A program made the position numbers and the translations under genes. From Silene noctiflora (lineage: Eukaryota > Streptophyta > Magnoliopsida > Caryophyllales > Caryophyllaceae), in contig VHZZ01000051.1 of the NCBI GenBank assembly GCA_009801015.1, positions 113,257-177,256 on the forward strand: a stretch of 64,000 nt of DNA, written 5' to 3'. Position 1 is the stretch's first letter; each line of letters starts with the position of its first letter. A model generated the notes under the pieces. It saw only the letters and a program-made list of their open reading frames with translations, had not been told where the DNA came from and searched no databases. This document shows positions 23,701 through 37,900 of this stretch, one piece after another.

Positions 23701-26700
23701 AACAATAATTTTACATTCATCTATAATAAACAAACTAAAAATATTATAAAAATACATGAAATATTCTAACATTTATAATAAATTGTCTAACAATTGTAAA
23801 ATTATCAAAAATACTTGCTATTAGAATTATATATTGTATAAAAGTTATAAGATTATAAAAATTAAATTTTGTATTTGATTAATTCGATTATGAAATACAT
23901 TTTGATGGAATATTCATGAGAAATCACACAATGGGGTTTAATTACACTTTTGATCATAGTTATGGGGCTTGATTGCTACATATGAAACTTAAGGGGCCTA
24001 ATTTCACCATTGACCAAAGTTAAGGGGGCAAATTGCCACTTTCCCGCTTCTGATTGGGATGAAGATGGGTAATGTCTTTGAGATGATTGAAAGTTTGAGA
24101 CACACTGCTAGTGTTTGTCTTCTTTCATGTGCCTGGTAAGGGATGACTGAATTACTTGGAAGTTGAAATGATAGTCATTGTGGCCTTTTAAGCCTCGTCT
24201 CATTTAGTCTTGATCTGGTTTTCCTCTTGAGGCTAAATATGTTATTAAGTCTAGGAAGAGAAGGATACCTATCCTCTCAAGTTCTCAAAACCAAGGCCCT
24301 ATTACTAAGTTAAGTGGAGATGTTGGGTGGATTTAGAAGAATCGCAATCTCTCGGAGTGTTACAACCCCACCCCACCTTAAAAATGCAATCCAAGGAAGG
24401 CGATTTGTAACTGTCTGACGCACCATCAAAGCATATAACCTATTAAGATGAATTACCCTCTCTTGGCCCATATGTCCTCTCTCAAGTCGGGGGAAAACCC
24501 TTTTAGTAAGGTAGGTGGGTATCTCTTCTAAACTTGTGGGATAATCATTCAGGAGTTGTGGTTTGTGTGTGTTGAATTGGAATTGGGAATAAAAGCAACC
24601 TTTTATTTTTCTAATATGCTTGGTGCAACTCTCCCTGACTTTCCAAAGTGGGGATATGTGTGTGTGCGTGTGTGTTCTACTGTTCTGTCTTTCTGTGCTC
24701 TTAAAGGGTGTTTTTTTTCACAGTGGTACAATCAGCTACAAACAGGCAGAACCCTAACTGTGAGGGACCTTCTTGCCTGGTTAGATTTTGTTTTGAACAC
24801 GATGAAGTGCTTGCAGCCTGATTTTGCATTCCTTCATGGGGCATTCCTCGTTTTGCTAGATGGATTAAGCTTGGGTATGTGCCTTTTGTTTTTATGCTGC
24901 GGTTGAGATCTTTCACCAAACTTACTTCTACTCCTAATTATCAGTCAGCTGTTTCTAGCAAAGGACTAACTTTTGTATTACTCTCATAAGACGATTTATT
25001 ATTAACTGACTGGGGTTATTATCCCCTATCACTCCCTTGAAAGGAGTTTTTTTCCTATCTACATTTGCTAGTTATTATTATGCATATAAAGTATATTTTC
25101 TGGTTATAGCTTGTTAAGGATGTTAAAGGTCTTTCTACATAATTCAGATCTTGTTATACATCTGCTGGCATTTTTTCAGAATGCTTTCCGGTTTAGTCAG
25201 TATTTTACTTATAAACAATCGTGTTTTATGTAATTTTCAAATCGTCCACCTTTAAAGTTCACCTCTCTTTGGGTACTTGAAGGAGCTTAATAATACGTGG
25301 TTGAAACTTGAAAACGCTAGCGGAAATAAGATGTGGGATCACAACACATAATGACCACAAATAATATACAGAGGAAGAATGATTCTGGTGTAGGAACTTC
25401 AAATACGGACAACCCAATTTTTAAGGTGGACAGAAAGAGTATGTCTTTTGCCCCTTGCAATTTATTTTATAATTTTGTTTTTTCTATTTTTCCAGGCACG
25501 AGTATATCAAAGAGTGAAGCCACTGAACTAAGAGAGAAAAGTCTTGCCTATCTAGTGAAGCAACTCAAGGTTTTCTTTTCAGCTAGATACACTGATTCCT
25601 ATTGTCCTTGTAGCTTTCTTGTTTCTGTTTCTAGATTGGTTATAAATGCCTTGAAACCCAGTTTTCCAAAAGATTTGGTGTTGCATAGTAAGTTAGTAAC
25701 TCAGTTTGAGACCTCTTTCTTTTTTATGCTCTTTATGTTGAGTTGTTCATACACTTATAGGCTATAGCTTCATTAGAAGTTCTAACTTGAAAACTCTTAT
25801 TATTTGAAAGGAGATGTGGGACAACCACAATATTTTATTCAGTTAGTCGCGAGACATTTTTGCCGCATATTGGCATCACTAAGATTTTTCTAGACATGTA
25901 AGTGGCCACTAGATAGAACACTTAGTGCCAAGTGTGAGTTGTTTTGTGCACTTTGCTACTTGTGATTCTTGCTTATTCAGTTTCTTATGTGTGTATTGTA
26001 ACAGGGCCAGGATTCTTCCGTGGATGAATCAAATCTGTCTCTGATGGAAAATTATGGTTGGGCAGAGATCACCACAACTACACCTTCTTCAGTGCATGAC
26101 GAGATGCAATGTGATAATCTTTTTGGTATTAATCCTTTTTATATTGAGAAAGGTAACCATTATGAATCTCTGTTGGCTTTAAATGTGCTAGTTATATGAC
26201 ATTGTTCAATCAACTTTATGGGACTATGCGCTTGGTCTTTTTTTGTCTCTCAATGATAATGGATACTGGATGTTTGGGAGATGCCCTAGTTCATGGTTAC
26301 ACTTCTATGTAGGCTGTGCACCCTTTGACCAGAAGGGTTTCGAGTTCTTGGCTCCTACAACTAGCAGAAATGTCATGCGGGTCTTGCGTGCTATGCAACT
26401 ACGAAAGCCTGGTTTGTTTAGTTTTTCTTTTAATGTTAGCTTTTTTTTACCTGGTATATTATTTTTTTTTCTTATTGGGTCTAATGGCTTTCAAATCTCT
26501 AGTATTATTGGAGGGTAGCCCTGGAGTTGGGAAAACAAGTCTAATCTCGGCCATTGGGAAGTATTCTGGACACAATGTAGTCCGAATCAACCTATCTGAT
26601 CAGGTCATAATCTTTCACCTTTTGCCATCCATTTGTGTTTTTGAATTGTTATTTTTTTGTCTCCTGTAGGTTTGTAGGTGTTATGTGTTGTTTTATAGTT

Positions 26701-29700
26701 AATTTTGCATTAATTTTCATGTAGTCGTTGAATTTCTGCAGACTGACATCATGGATCTTCTGGGCTCAGACTTGCCTATCGAGAGCGAGGAAGGTCTGCA
26801 ATTTGCTTGGTCTGATGGTATTTTACTTCAGGTAAACAAACCACCATCTTCCTTCTTTTTTTGTTAAAGCTTGTAATGCTTACTTCTGTTGTCTGGCTGT
26901 GCAGGCTCTGAAAGAGGGATCTTGGGTCTTGCTGGATGAGATCAACTTGGCTCAGCAATCTGTTTTAGAGGCATCTATCACTCTCTGAATTTGTTACTTC
27001 ATGTGTTTCACTATTTATTTCACGCACATCCTATTCAATGCTGTTTCATCAACTCTATTCTGGCATTCATTGTACAGGGGTTAAATGCTATACTAGACCA
27101 TAGAGCCGAGGTTTTTATTCCAGAGCTGGGCCGTTCCTTTAAGTGCCCATCATCTTTTAGAGTCTTTGCCTGTCAAAATCCTACTCATCAGGGCGGCGGG
27201 AGAAAAGGTCTTCCGAAATCATTTCTAAATCGATTTACCAAGGTATTTGTTTAATTGTTTATGCTTACTGTCTCTTCAGACTTTTTTGTTGGCTCATTTC
27301 TTATCAGTTATCACTGAGACAGTCATGAAGGAAACTACTGTGCCTTAAACCTCCCATCTTTCTTCTTAAATCAGGTCTATGTAGATGAATTAAGCGAAAA
27401 GGATTACCATTTCATATGTCGCTCCCTCTTTCCAGCAATCCCTGAGTCCACACTATCCAAGTTGATTTTGTTTAACAAGAGGTTATATGAGGACACAATG
27501 CTACATCGCAAGTTCGCTGTAGAGGGCTCTCCATGGGAGTTCAATCTCCGTGATGTGATTCGCTCCTGTCAGATAATTGAATGTATGCATATTCCCATTT
27601 TAATATATTGTTCTATTTATCTTCCTTCGGAAACAGCCTCTTTGTGTTGCTAACACAAGGGTAAGGGCGTAAGGCCGTGTACATCCGACCCCCCTTGCCC
27701 CGCAATTGCAGGAGTTGTTGTTAGCTTCCCTTTTCTCAACTTTTCATTTAAGAAAAAGAAAACTATTTTAACATGTTTATCTATTTCTTAGCTTTATTTG
27801 TATATTGACGATCGTATATTCGTATTTTCCATCTGTATATTTTCTTTATTCATATATTACTTTTCATGGCATTGGCGGGTTCAATTGAGGATTCATGTTA
27901 GCCGACCCCAAATCAATATGGGAGAAGGGCGTGTCGTGTTATGTTTAACTTTCTCTCTAAACTGTTTCATACTACAGGTGCCTCAGTAAATCGGAAGAAC
28001 GATTGTTTCTTGAATGTTATCTATGTGCAGAGGATGCGCACCATGAAAGACCGAAGGGAGGTACTGCGGTTGTATGAACAAGTTTTCGGAACAAAACCTT
28101 ATATAAACCCCTACCCTCGCGTGGAGTTGGATGATAATTTCCTACGTGTAGGAAGTGCAAGCATTAAGAGGAACCATATGCAGTCCATTAAGACTATTGG
28201 CAGTGAGCTAAAGATTCTACCAGGATTCCGAAATTCCCTGGAAGCTGCTGTACAATGTATTATGCAGCAATGGCTGTGCATCTTGGTTGGGCCCACAGCG
28301 TCCGGCAAGACATCAATGATAAGGCTGCTTGCTCACCTAACTGGAAATGTGCTGAATGAAATAAATCTGTCATCCTCGACTGATATATCTGAGTTACTTG
28401 GGTCTTTTGAGCAATACAATGCCTACAGAAATTTTAGTTCGATTGTCAATCAAGTTGAAGGTTTTGTGAATGAATATTGCAACTTGCAGTTAGATTCCTC
28501 AGCTGACAAGTTACTGGGAGAGCGAAGTGATTTGATCACTAAATGGCTCCACTTTTCATCTAACGCACACTATGGTCATATGTCGAGGTCTGATAATGGC
28601 GGCGACGGAAATTGGCAAGAATCTCTATCGCTGCTGGCTGAGATTATTGAACTTTTAATGTCAGTTTTACCGAGTCATATGTCATCTACTTCTTGGGGTT
28701 TGGAGGACCTGTCTAAAATTTTGCAAAAAGTTCATCAGCTGCAGGCAATTGAAAACAGACAGCCAGCTCCGGTGAAATTTGAATGGGCTGCTGGAATGCT
28801 GATAAAAGCAATTGAGAATGGAGAATGGATTGTGTTGGAGGACGCTAATCTCTGCAATCCAACGGTATTTCATTCATTTTGATTTCAAGGCCTAGGCGTC
28901 ACCCTTTTTATGTCCATTGAGAAACACACTCCCTTATAAAAGAAATATTAGCAAGGCCTTCATTTAAAAATATATCAAATAGAAGTTTTGTTTACAAGTT
29001 TTCAGTATTGTTTTTCCTTGCTTCTACGTTTTGTTTTTATATAGTGGGTTTCACTCAATTCCTGATTACGGTTTCTGTATAACATATTTGTTGTAGGTTC
29101 TCGACCGCATCAATTCTTTAGCTGAATCAAATGGGTCAATTACTGTGAATGAATGTGGGAACATTGATGGGAAACCTTTAGTTCTCTTTCCCCATCCTAA
29201 TTTTAGGATGTTTCTTACAGTTAACCCAAGCCGTGGCAATGTTTCCCGGGCCATGAGAAACAGGGGGATTGAAATTGTTATGATGCAACCACATTGGCTG
29301 CTTGACACAAATGATGAGGAGAAGATCCAGGAACTTGAATTAGACGACGTTAAGATGTTTCTTGCTTTGTCCAACGTTCCTANNNNNNNNNNNNNNNNNN
29401 NNNNNNNNNNNNNNNNNNNNNNNNNNNNNNNNNNNNNNNNNNNNNNNNNNNNNNNNNNNNNNNNNNNNNNNNNNNNNNNNNNNNNNNNNNNNNNNNNNNN
29501 NNNNNNNNNNNNNNNNNNNNNNNNNNNNNNNNNNNNNNNNNNNNNNNNNNNNNNNNNNNNNNNNNNNNNNNNNNNNNNNNNNNNNNNNNNNNNNNNNNNN
29601 NNNNNNNNNNNNNNNNNNNNNNNNNNNNNNNNNNNNNNNNNNNNNNNNNNNNNNNNNNNNNNNNNNNNNNNNNNNNNNNNNNNNNNNNNNNNNNNNNNNN

Positions 29701-32700
29701 NNNNNNNNNNNNNNNNNNNNNNNNNNNNNNNNNNNNNNNNNNNNNNNNNNNNNNNNNNNNNNNNNNNNNNNNNNNNNNNNNNNNNNNNNNNNNNNNNNNN
29801 NNNNNNNNNNNNNNNNNNNNNNNNNNNNNNNNNNNNNNNNNNNNNNNNNNNNNNNNNNNNNNNNNNNNNNNNNNNNNNNNNNNNNNNNNNNNNNNNNNNN
29901 NNNNNNNNNNNNNNNNNNNNNNNNNNNNNNNNNNNNNNNNNNNNNNNNNNNNNNNNNNNNNNNNNNNNNNNNNNNNNNNNNNNNNNNNNNNNNNNNNNNN
30001 NNNNNNNNNNNNNNNNNNTAAATCTCCTTTGGTTTAGCTGGTTTAATATTCAATTGCAACCCTTCTGTAAGCTGTTTGGTTCTGTGGAGGGTTTGCTCAA
30101 AAGAGAACTAGAACATCCAATTTGGAAATGCATCTTTCAGATACGTGATGAGGTTGTTTGTCATAGAAATATGGATGTTGACTTGCGTTCAATGCCATTG
30201 CTTGATTTGGAGTCGGTTGATGTTCTGGAAAGAGTATCGATATCTTGTGCGAAACGTCTTTCAAATGCTATTAGAAGTGTTGTATTATTAAGAGCAAGCT
30301 TACATCAATGGAGTCGTGAGGTCAATTGCACCGACAAAGATTTGAAAGCTTTGCTTCAGTCTTTGCAGAAGCTGGAAGAAGAAGTGCTTGCTGTGATGAT
30401 TGAATCCCCAATTTTTGATAGTCTACATCAGACCTATATCGATCTTCTTGAAGTGCACATATTTCTTTGGAATGCTGTTTCATCTTCACAGTTTGAATCT
30501 CTGCTAGTTTATTGGCGTGCATTGATCAAGATTGTGCTTAAATTGAGAATACTTTTCCCAGCTGCAATAGAGAATGTGTGGGTACGTTCGATACTTCCAT
30601 ATGCTTAACGTTTCAGATACCCCGCACTATAAAGTCGGAGTGAGGCTCGGAAACGAATTCTTTTATACTCTACTAATCAAGATTGTGCTTAAGTTAGTTC
30701 TCTATTAATCTTGCCATGATACTCTAATATGCATGATATTAAATATCTACCGTGACACATATGGGCGGTATTAAGTATCGACTGTGACCGGATTATTAAG
30801 GTTGAACTGTTGAAGGTTATATTCTGAGGCAGTATTTATCTGATTTATAGCACAATACTGTGAGTCCGTGACAAACGGTTCTGTGATCCTCAAACCGAGA
30901 TCCAGTACCATGCTAATGTGTAGTGGTTTCAAAAGCAGTATTATTCAGTCAATATAGTCCATTTGATTTACTCCCCTAACTAAAGCTTAATTTATGTATT
31001 AATTATGCAGAATAATATTGGCATCATGTCAACCAATCTAAGTCGAAGACTACCTTATTCATTGAGCTCTGAGAAGTCCTTGTTATGGGCATATGGCGGA
31101 CATCCTTCATTGCCCCAATCTGCTGATGTATTCTACAAATTACAGCAATTTGGTGCCTTTGCCAAGCTAGTCTGGCCTAGTAAAATTATTTCCACGAATC
31201 AGAGTAAGTATGCTTTGTATATATATTAGTTGTAATAAAAGTTGCAAGCGTTCATTTTGCTGAAAACATTGATGTTTGCAGTTGATCTTCTCATTTCTGG
31301 GATTGCAACGTCAACCAAGCCAGAGCTTCGGTTTCTTGCAATGCAAGGTGAGACGCAAGCCTCCGTTATCTATCTTTGTTTCTTGTTAGACTTGTATGCC
31401 TTTGAATTGTATAGTCGATTCTTTTTAAGTTGGCATTCACTTTTGAAAAGCAGTTTCTGGGTTCACTATGATATGTTGGCATCTGTTGTACACATGCATC
31501 AAGATCTTTTTTTGAATTGTTATTCCTGAAATGAGTTCAATTTTGGAGCTATGATTAGTTGCGTGGTGCTAGTACATCGTATACAGGCCATCTCTTCATT
31601 GGTTGGTTACTGCTAAGATCTACTTTTATCGCTTCGTTGAACTTAGCAAACTTTTATCATAATAAAGTATGAATGATTGAAGAGAATTGCGAAGGTGACT
31701 GTACCTTTTACTGATCAAAACTCTTGGCTGGCAACTAATTTAAATGTTTGTCATAATAGATATGTTTAAAATCATCAGTTAGTGTGAAGCTGAAATATGA
31801 ATTTAAGCTTCATTAATTTGATATATATATCTGGTGAATGATGTACAACTACTGTCCCAAACAATGAACTAGATTTTTTTAGAGTGGGTTATGCTCTTTC
31901 ATGGACAACATTTACTCAATCATGGACACATTTTCCACAATTGCCCCTCTCATATTTTCACCCACCCTTCCACCCTTTCAAAAAAAAAATACATTAAATC
32001 ACAAATCCCAAACCTCCATCACCACCACCTGCTGCCGCCACCCACTACCACCGCCCCTTCCCTCGCCGGACAACCACTGCCACCCGTCTCTACCTCGCTG
32101 GAGCCTCACCCACCGCCTTACTGTCAGCCCTCACTGTTCTGCTCCCTTCCGCCACCTCTCTCTCTTGACGCCCCTCCCTTGTCGCCCACCCCCGTGCCAC
32201 CACCGCCCACCAGCAGTCGCATATTCCCCCGCACCACCACGACCTCTTGCCTACCACCACCCTTCCTCACAAACCCTAATTAAAAAAAGAATCAGAATCC
32301 TAATCGGAAAATATATCATGTAAATCAATTTAATTCAAACATTAAAGTAGTTTACGGATAAAATGAATATGATGATTGAGATCAATAATTGTAAATTGCG
32401 GGAGGAGTTTGATTATGTTTTTGGGAGGAGAAGAGGGATTTTTTTTTTCTCTTTGTTAAGGGAAGGGTAAAGTTTGGAAATATTATGGAAAAGTGTCCAT
32501 GATTAAGTACATTGTGTCCATGAACGAGCAACTACGAAGAAATATTATGGATTTAGTGTTTGCTTATTTTAAATAAAAAAGATAAAAATGGTCCATGTTC
32601 AGTTTTGTAGCGTGTTATTAAAATTTAAATTTTTGTGTGGGCTCGCATATTTTTATTGTTTGATCACCCTTTCCACATAATATTTTTCTGGGTATCCATT

Positions 32701-34861
32701 GCATTTAGAGCTCACAAATACTCAATACTTCTCTTGGGATGTAGGTGTTTACATGACATCTTGTCTCGACAGAAGGGTGGAAAATGTTGCAGAGCGCCTC
32801 GAGGAAATGTATCTGGTACACATAATCATATTGGACTTTTTAAGGGAGAAATCAGTATTATTGTTTTATCTAAAGTTATTTCTCTTTTGTGAAGATGTTA
32901 TTGAATAGATACGAAAGTGAGAAGAACAAATTAGAGATGAATGCCGCTTCTCCATCAACCGCATATGCTCTTGCTGCTTCTGAATGCTGTACTATTATTC
33001 CGGAAGTAATGTGCAACATGTCTGGTTTTGAGACTTGGATTGAAAGTATTCCAATTGCTGATGACACAAGCCTTTTACTAGATTTGTTATTGCTCGAAGA
33101 TCTTTCAGAAATTGTCCTTGCTGATAGAAGCGACATGGAGCTGGTAAGATTAATTAGTTTCACCATTTGGAATACAGTGCCCGTTTTATTCTTCAACTGA
33201 CTTATTAGTGTCCCTTGAAGTATTCTTCATGTCCATGTAGCATGGAAATTGACACTTGTCTTCCTACATATATTTATTGAGATTGTATTAAAATAGCAAG
33301 GCAAGATAGTTAGCTACCATGTCGAGATTAATTAGAATGTCTGTTTCTCATATTGGGATCATAGAATTATTTGCATGGTCGACAGTTCTCTTTCATTTTA
33401 TTTACCGACGCTGGGACTTCTATGTTTGGCTAGGTTTTTCGAACATATGGTATCTCACCATATCTTGCCGTTAGATACTTCTCCCGAGTTGTGTATTCTT
33501 AGCTGTCTTTAGCCGATGAGGCTTTTTCTTTTTTATGGTTTCAAGTGCTCTTTTATGCTTATTTCTAGCTGTTTGTTGGCTATTATTAGAGCACGTTTCT
33601 TGATATGCACTATCATTGAAGACCAACTTCTATTTTATGTCGGGTCGTCTAACCTATAATCTTTTGTTGCGAATCACAGCTTCTATCCGGGTTGAATGAG
33701 CGTCTAAAATATTCTTGTGAATACTCAATAAAGTATTCTTCGAGAACACCTCTAGACTTTGTACCTCATCAGGAAATGGTTTGGACAGTTGACGCGTGGT
33801 CAGAGATTCCTGAAGGTAAAGTGTGTTTATTTGACATATTAGTATCCTGTAGAAGTCTTAATCTAAAAAAATTGTTCCATTTTTGATGCAGCTAGTTCAA
33901 AGGTTGTCAGCTCTGTTCATGCTATGTGGTGCAACTGGCATTCCTCCTTGTGGAACTGCCAATATGCCTTTAATAAGGTATGCTTGTTTCATTCCAGTAA
34001 AGCAGTGGTAAATACATGTGTATTGCTAGCTTAATTGTGTGTCTTTCAGCTTGAACAAAATTATCCACTCTTTGTTCAGGAGCCTTCTGGGAGAACTGCT
34101 TTTGAGTTTGTGCTTCCCGGTATAATTGTCAAGCCTGTTAAAACGAAGACTGTTCACCTTACTATGTAAGAGATACGCAGAGAAGCCTTACTTCCTATGT
34201 TTTTTTTTGGTTTGCCCGATATAAGGTCATGTTTGTTTGTTAATTTTTTCATGGCTTTTGTATAATTTTGGTCATTCCTGAATGAAAAAAGCTGTATATC
34301 CTGTGCTGGATGATTCAACGCTTTTGAGCTTAAGCTTCATTCTGTCAAACATATTTTTTTTAGCCCAACTTTTCCTTCATTTTCTGAGCTTTTTAAAGTT
34401 TATAAGTCACATTTTAAATTTTTGCCGCCAAAACTCAAATTTTACTCGGCTTATATGTAATGTTTTTGAGTTATATTGTAATTTTTTAAGTTTAATGTTT
34501 AAGTGAATGAACTCAGAAACTTTAAAACAAAACTCGAAAACTTTATTATAATGCTCAAAAACTACAAAACTGGTGGTAGTACATCAGATGTATAATCCAC
34601 TTACAGCTTTTCCTTACAAAAACCCTGCCAGGGTTATCATTTGTTAGGGGTTGATGTGGTATCACATTTATAGATATTATGTTCTGCAGGAAGAAGGCAT
34701 TTGTGATGAAGGATTACCATTTACATCGTTTGAAGCTTAGGGTTGCTTCATTACATATTCTGCGTGGCGTTTGTCCTAGTAAAGATTTACATTACTCTCT
34801 TTTACATGCTGCTCGTTCATTGTTTCAGCAGGTATGCTCGTGTATTTTCCAAAGCGTTTAG

Positions 34862-34909
<48 letters not shown>

Positions 34910-37900
34910 CGTACCCTTTGCTTTCAGATTATATCTGCCCACAGAAAGTCCTTCACTACCGCAGACTTTGTCGCCATCAGTTCAGGTTTTGCGTCCCTTC
35001 GAAAGAATGACACTAAGGTAGTTTGCTCTAGCTTCTTAAGTTATAATTTTGGTTCTTATGAACTATAGACGTCCAATATGTTACTTTGCATTTTGGTAAT
35101 GTTACGTGTGTCTGACACTGGAACACGAAAACTTCCATAAAGAGTCATATCCATCGCTCTGTACTGTGTCGCGTCCGACACTTGCAGTCGAGTTGAATTT
35201 ACATATCATGCACTTGAGAAAGGTTTCATATTGTTTATTTGATATACTTTGCAGGAAGTCGATGTTGAAGCTTTGGTTTCACTTCTTTCGTCATCGAGGC
35301 ATAACAGATTCCGCTCCCTCGTAGAACCATTCATTGAACCACTAGTCAAAGAAGTTTATAATACAGGCTCTTCAGATGGTAATATTGGTATATATTGTTT
35401 GTGTTAGTACTTGTCCATGCTTACAGGAATTTTAACTTTTGGCTTCTTTTTTAGATTTATTGCTTCGGATTAGCTTTGCTTGGCTGAGACTTGGAGGACT
35501 ACGGTTTCACCTTCTACTTGCTTGTGATGAGCTTGATCCAGCTTTAAAATATAGTTCCAAGTATCAGAAACTAGTAGAAAAATGTGATTCGCTTTCCCTT
35601 GAAATTGAGGTATTGATAATTTTGTTAGTGCCAGAATGTAATGCTTTGTGGAAAATTGGGTGTTCTACTTTTTTATGTTTATATATGGCTCTTTTTTTAA
35701 TATTTTCAGGTCAGACAGCATTGTGATTATTTGGCGGGTTCACATTCTTCAAGAAAATCTGATGAAGAAAAAGCAAGGTTATTGGAAAAATATGAACTTG
35801 AGCGCAAACGTTTGCAGAAAAAGGTATAGGAAAATCTGTTAATTTCCTTGTCACTTGATGGAACTTTGTCGTTATATCTCTTTATTTCCGCTACGTGTCA
35901 GAGATTTGTGATATATGCCAAACAGATGTGTAATTGTTTTTTTTGTAAGTACTCCTTTGTCATTCAGCAATGTTAAATCCACTTTCTCTTTTTTGCCTTT
36001 TTTCGTTAAGAAATTGCAAACCTTGCACAATGATTCGAAAAGACTCACAAACCGGTTTGCGCTTATTATTGTAATATAGCAGTCGGTTTTCATTACAGCC
36101 TTACGGGTCATCTTGAAACGAAGTCTCTTTGTTATAAGATTTATAAGCACATGGGATGGTTGCATATGTCCAACCCTCTTACCTTGCCATAGACGATCTG
36201 AAGCTAATTTTAGAGGTGTACAAGAGTTTTTGAAGGATTTCCTATTTCTTACATCATAGCTCTTTGCTAACTGAGTGAACTTACATATACAGATTGTGTT
36301 TCGTTCGGATCCTGGAAAATTTTTCAAGTTGAAAGAGGAGTGTAGAGAGTTCTCTGAGAATGTCGAGCTAGGCTTAAAGCTTCTTCAGGAGACTAATATG
36401 ACGTTGCCATCACTTATTAGTCGAGCTAGTAACTGGCAGGTATGTCTTTCTGTCCCTCCCTGTTATAACCTTCCCCTCTACTTCTTTGGAGTAATGATCT
36501 TAAGTTACAAAAGTGACACTAGTTCGCATGGTTCGCTAACTGTAGAAATAGACCTTGTAAACATATTCAGGTTGGTATGGTTCCGGCAGGGTCATTTCAG
36601 GTATTTTGCCATTCGGTCCGAATCAAGTCAATTTAGGTTCAAAGTCATATTCTTGTTATTCTGTTTAAGTAGGGGTTAGGTCTGGTCAGTTCAGATTGGT
36701 CATTTTTGCCATGTCGCGTATGATCAGACAGTTCAATTGAGCCTTAAATGGTGGCTAGTTTTCTTTGGGTGTTTTTTAAATTGTAGGTTGAAGATTGGTT
36801 TTAAATGAGTATAGAAGTATAGGCCAGAAAAAATTCTGAATGTTGTGTTGTTCTACTTAGGTCACAGCAAACCAGTTTGTGGGCCGGTTATCCGAGGAGT
36901 ATGGTAGTTATGTCGATATTATCCAGCCCATACAAGTTGCAGTGTACGAAATGAAACTAGGCATGTCATTGCTCTTAACAAATGCCCTGGAGAAGGATTT
37001 TCTTGGAAGAATACAAGGAAGCAATATTCATTGTATTATGGTATGGGTGCCTTTCCACCAGCATTTTAAATTTATTGTATGCCATGTCATTTCTCATTGT
37101 CTATTATCTAATTTATGTAATGTATTGCAGGATGCTATTTATTCATTCATGAGATTCCCCCACAAGTATCCTTTTGAGAGACACATACAGCTTGACGTGC
37201 TTTCTCCCAAATATCCCATGTATACCATTGATTTATCTTTGTCTATTTGGAGGGAGAAGATGGAATTATTGAAGAAGCTTATCACTTCAACTGAAAAAGT
37301 TGATGGGGGTGAAAAGGTTAGTATCAAGTTTGTCAAGGACTTGAAAAATATTGGCTCAAATCTGGGTTACCGAATCCGCCAAGTCTCAGCAAATTGCTTG
37401 TTGTTTCATATATTCTATCATGGTGCAAGATTGTTTAATTGCATGCTCAGGCATATTCGTATCGATTATGCTACATTGGTTCGAATATTGACTGATTGTA
37501 TGTTGTTACAGGTTTCATCTTTTGAAGCCGAAGCTTCTTTATATGATTGCATGCTCAGGCATGTTGTGTATACTGTCGCCAGTACCAAAACATTGGATAA
37601 TGCATCTTTCAGGGTAAGGATTTATTTTCTGGGAGTTCTTTGATTCTTCACCTTTGGTGAGGATCTTTTGACTGGAGTTTTTCCTAACACTCACTTTGCT
37701 ACAATGTTTTGTGCATCAGATAATTGATAATGTTTTCAATTTCTTTACGAGCTGTTGGAAAGATGTGAAAGTTCTTGAAGAAACTAAAAGGGACAATGAA
37801 GCTCAGTTGTACAAATTCAAACCTCGTGCTTTCAACCTTGACAATGTCTGTGAAATTGATTTATCATCTCTAGGCAATGCATTCTCAAGCGATAGCTTCT

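Noticed and set aside
29340-30059. Open frames made mostly of X
   Set aside because: They are produced by the assembly gap; only the frame matching MDN1 is real.
31891-32323. Long proline/serine/threonine-rich open frames
   Set aside because: They come from the C-rich core of a MITE-like element; no start context, splice fit or family match.
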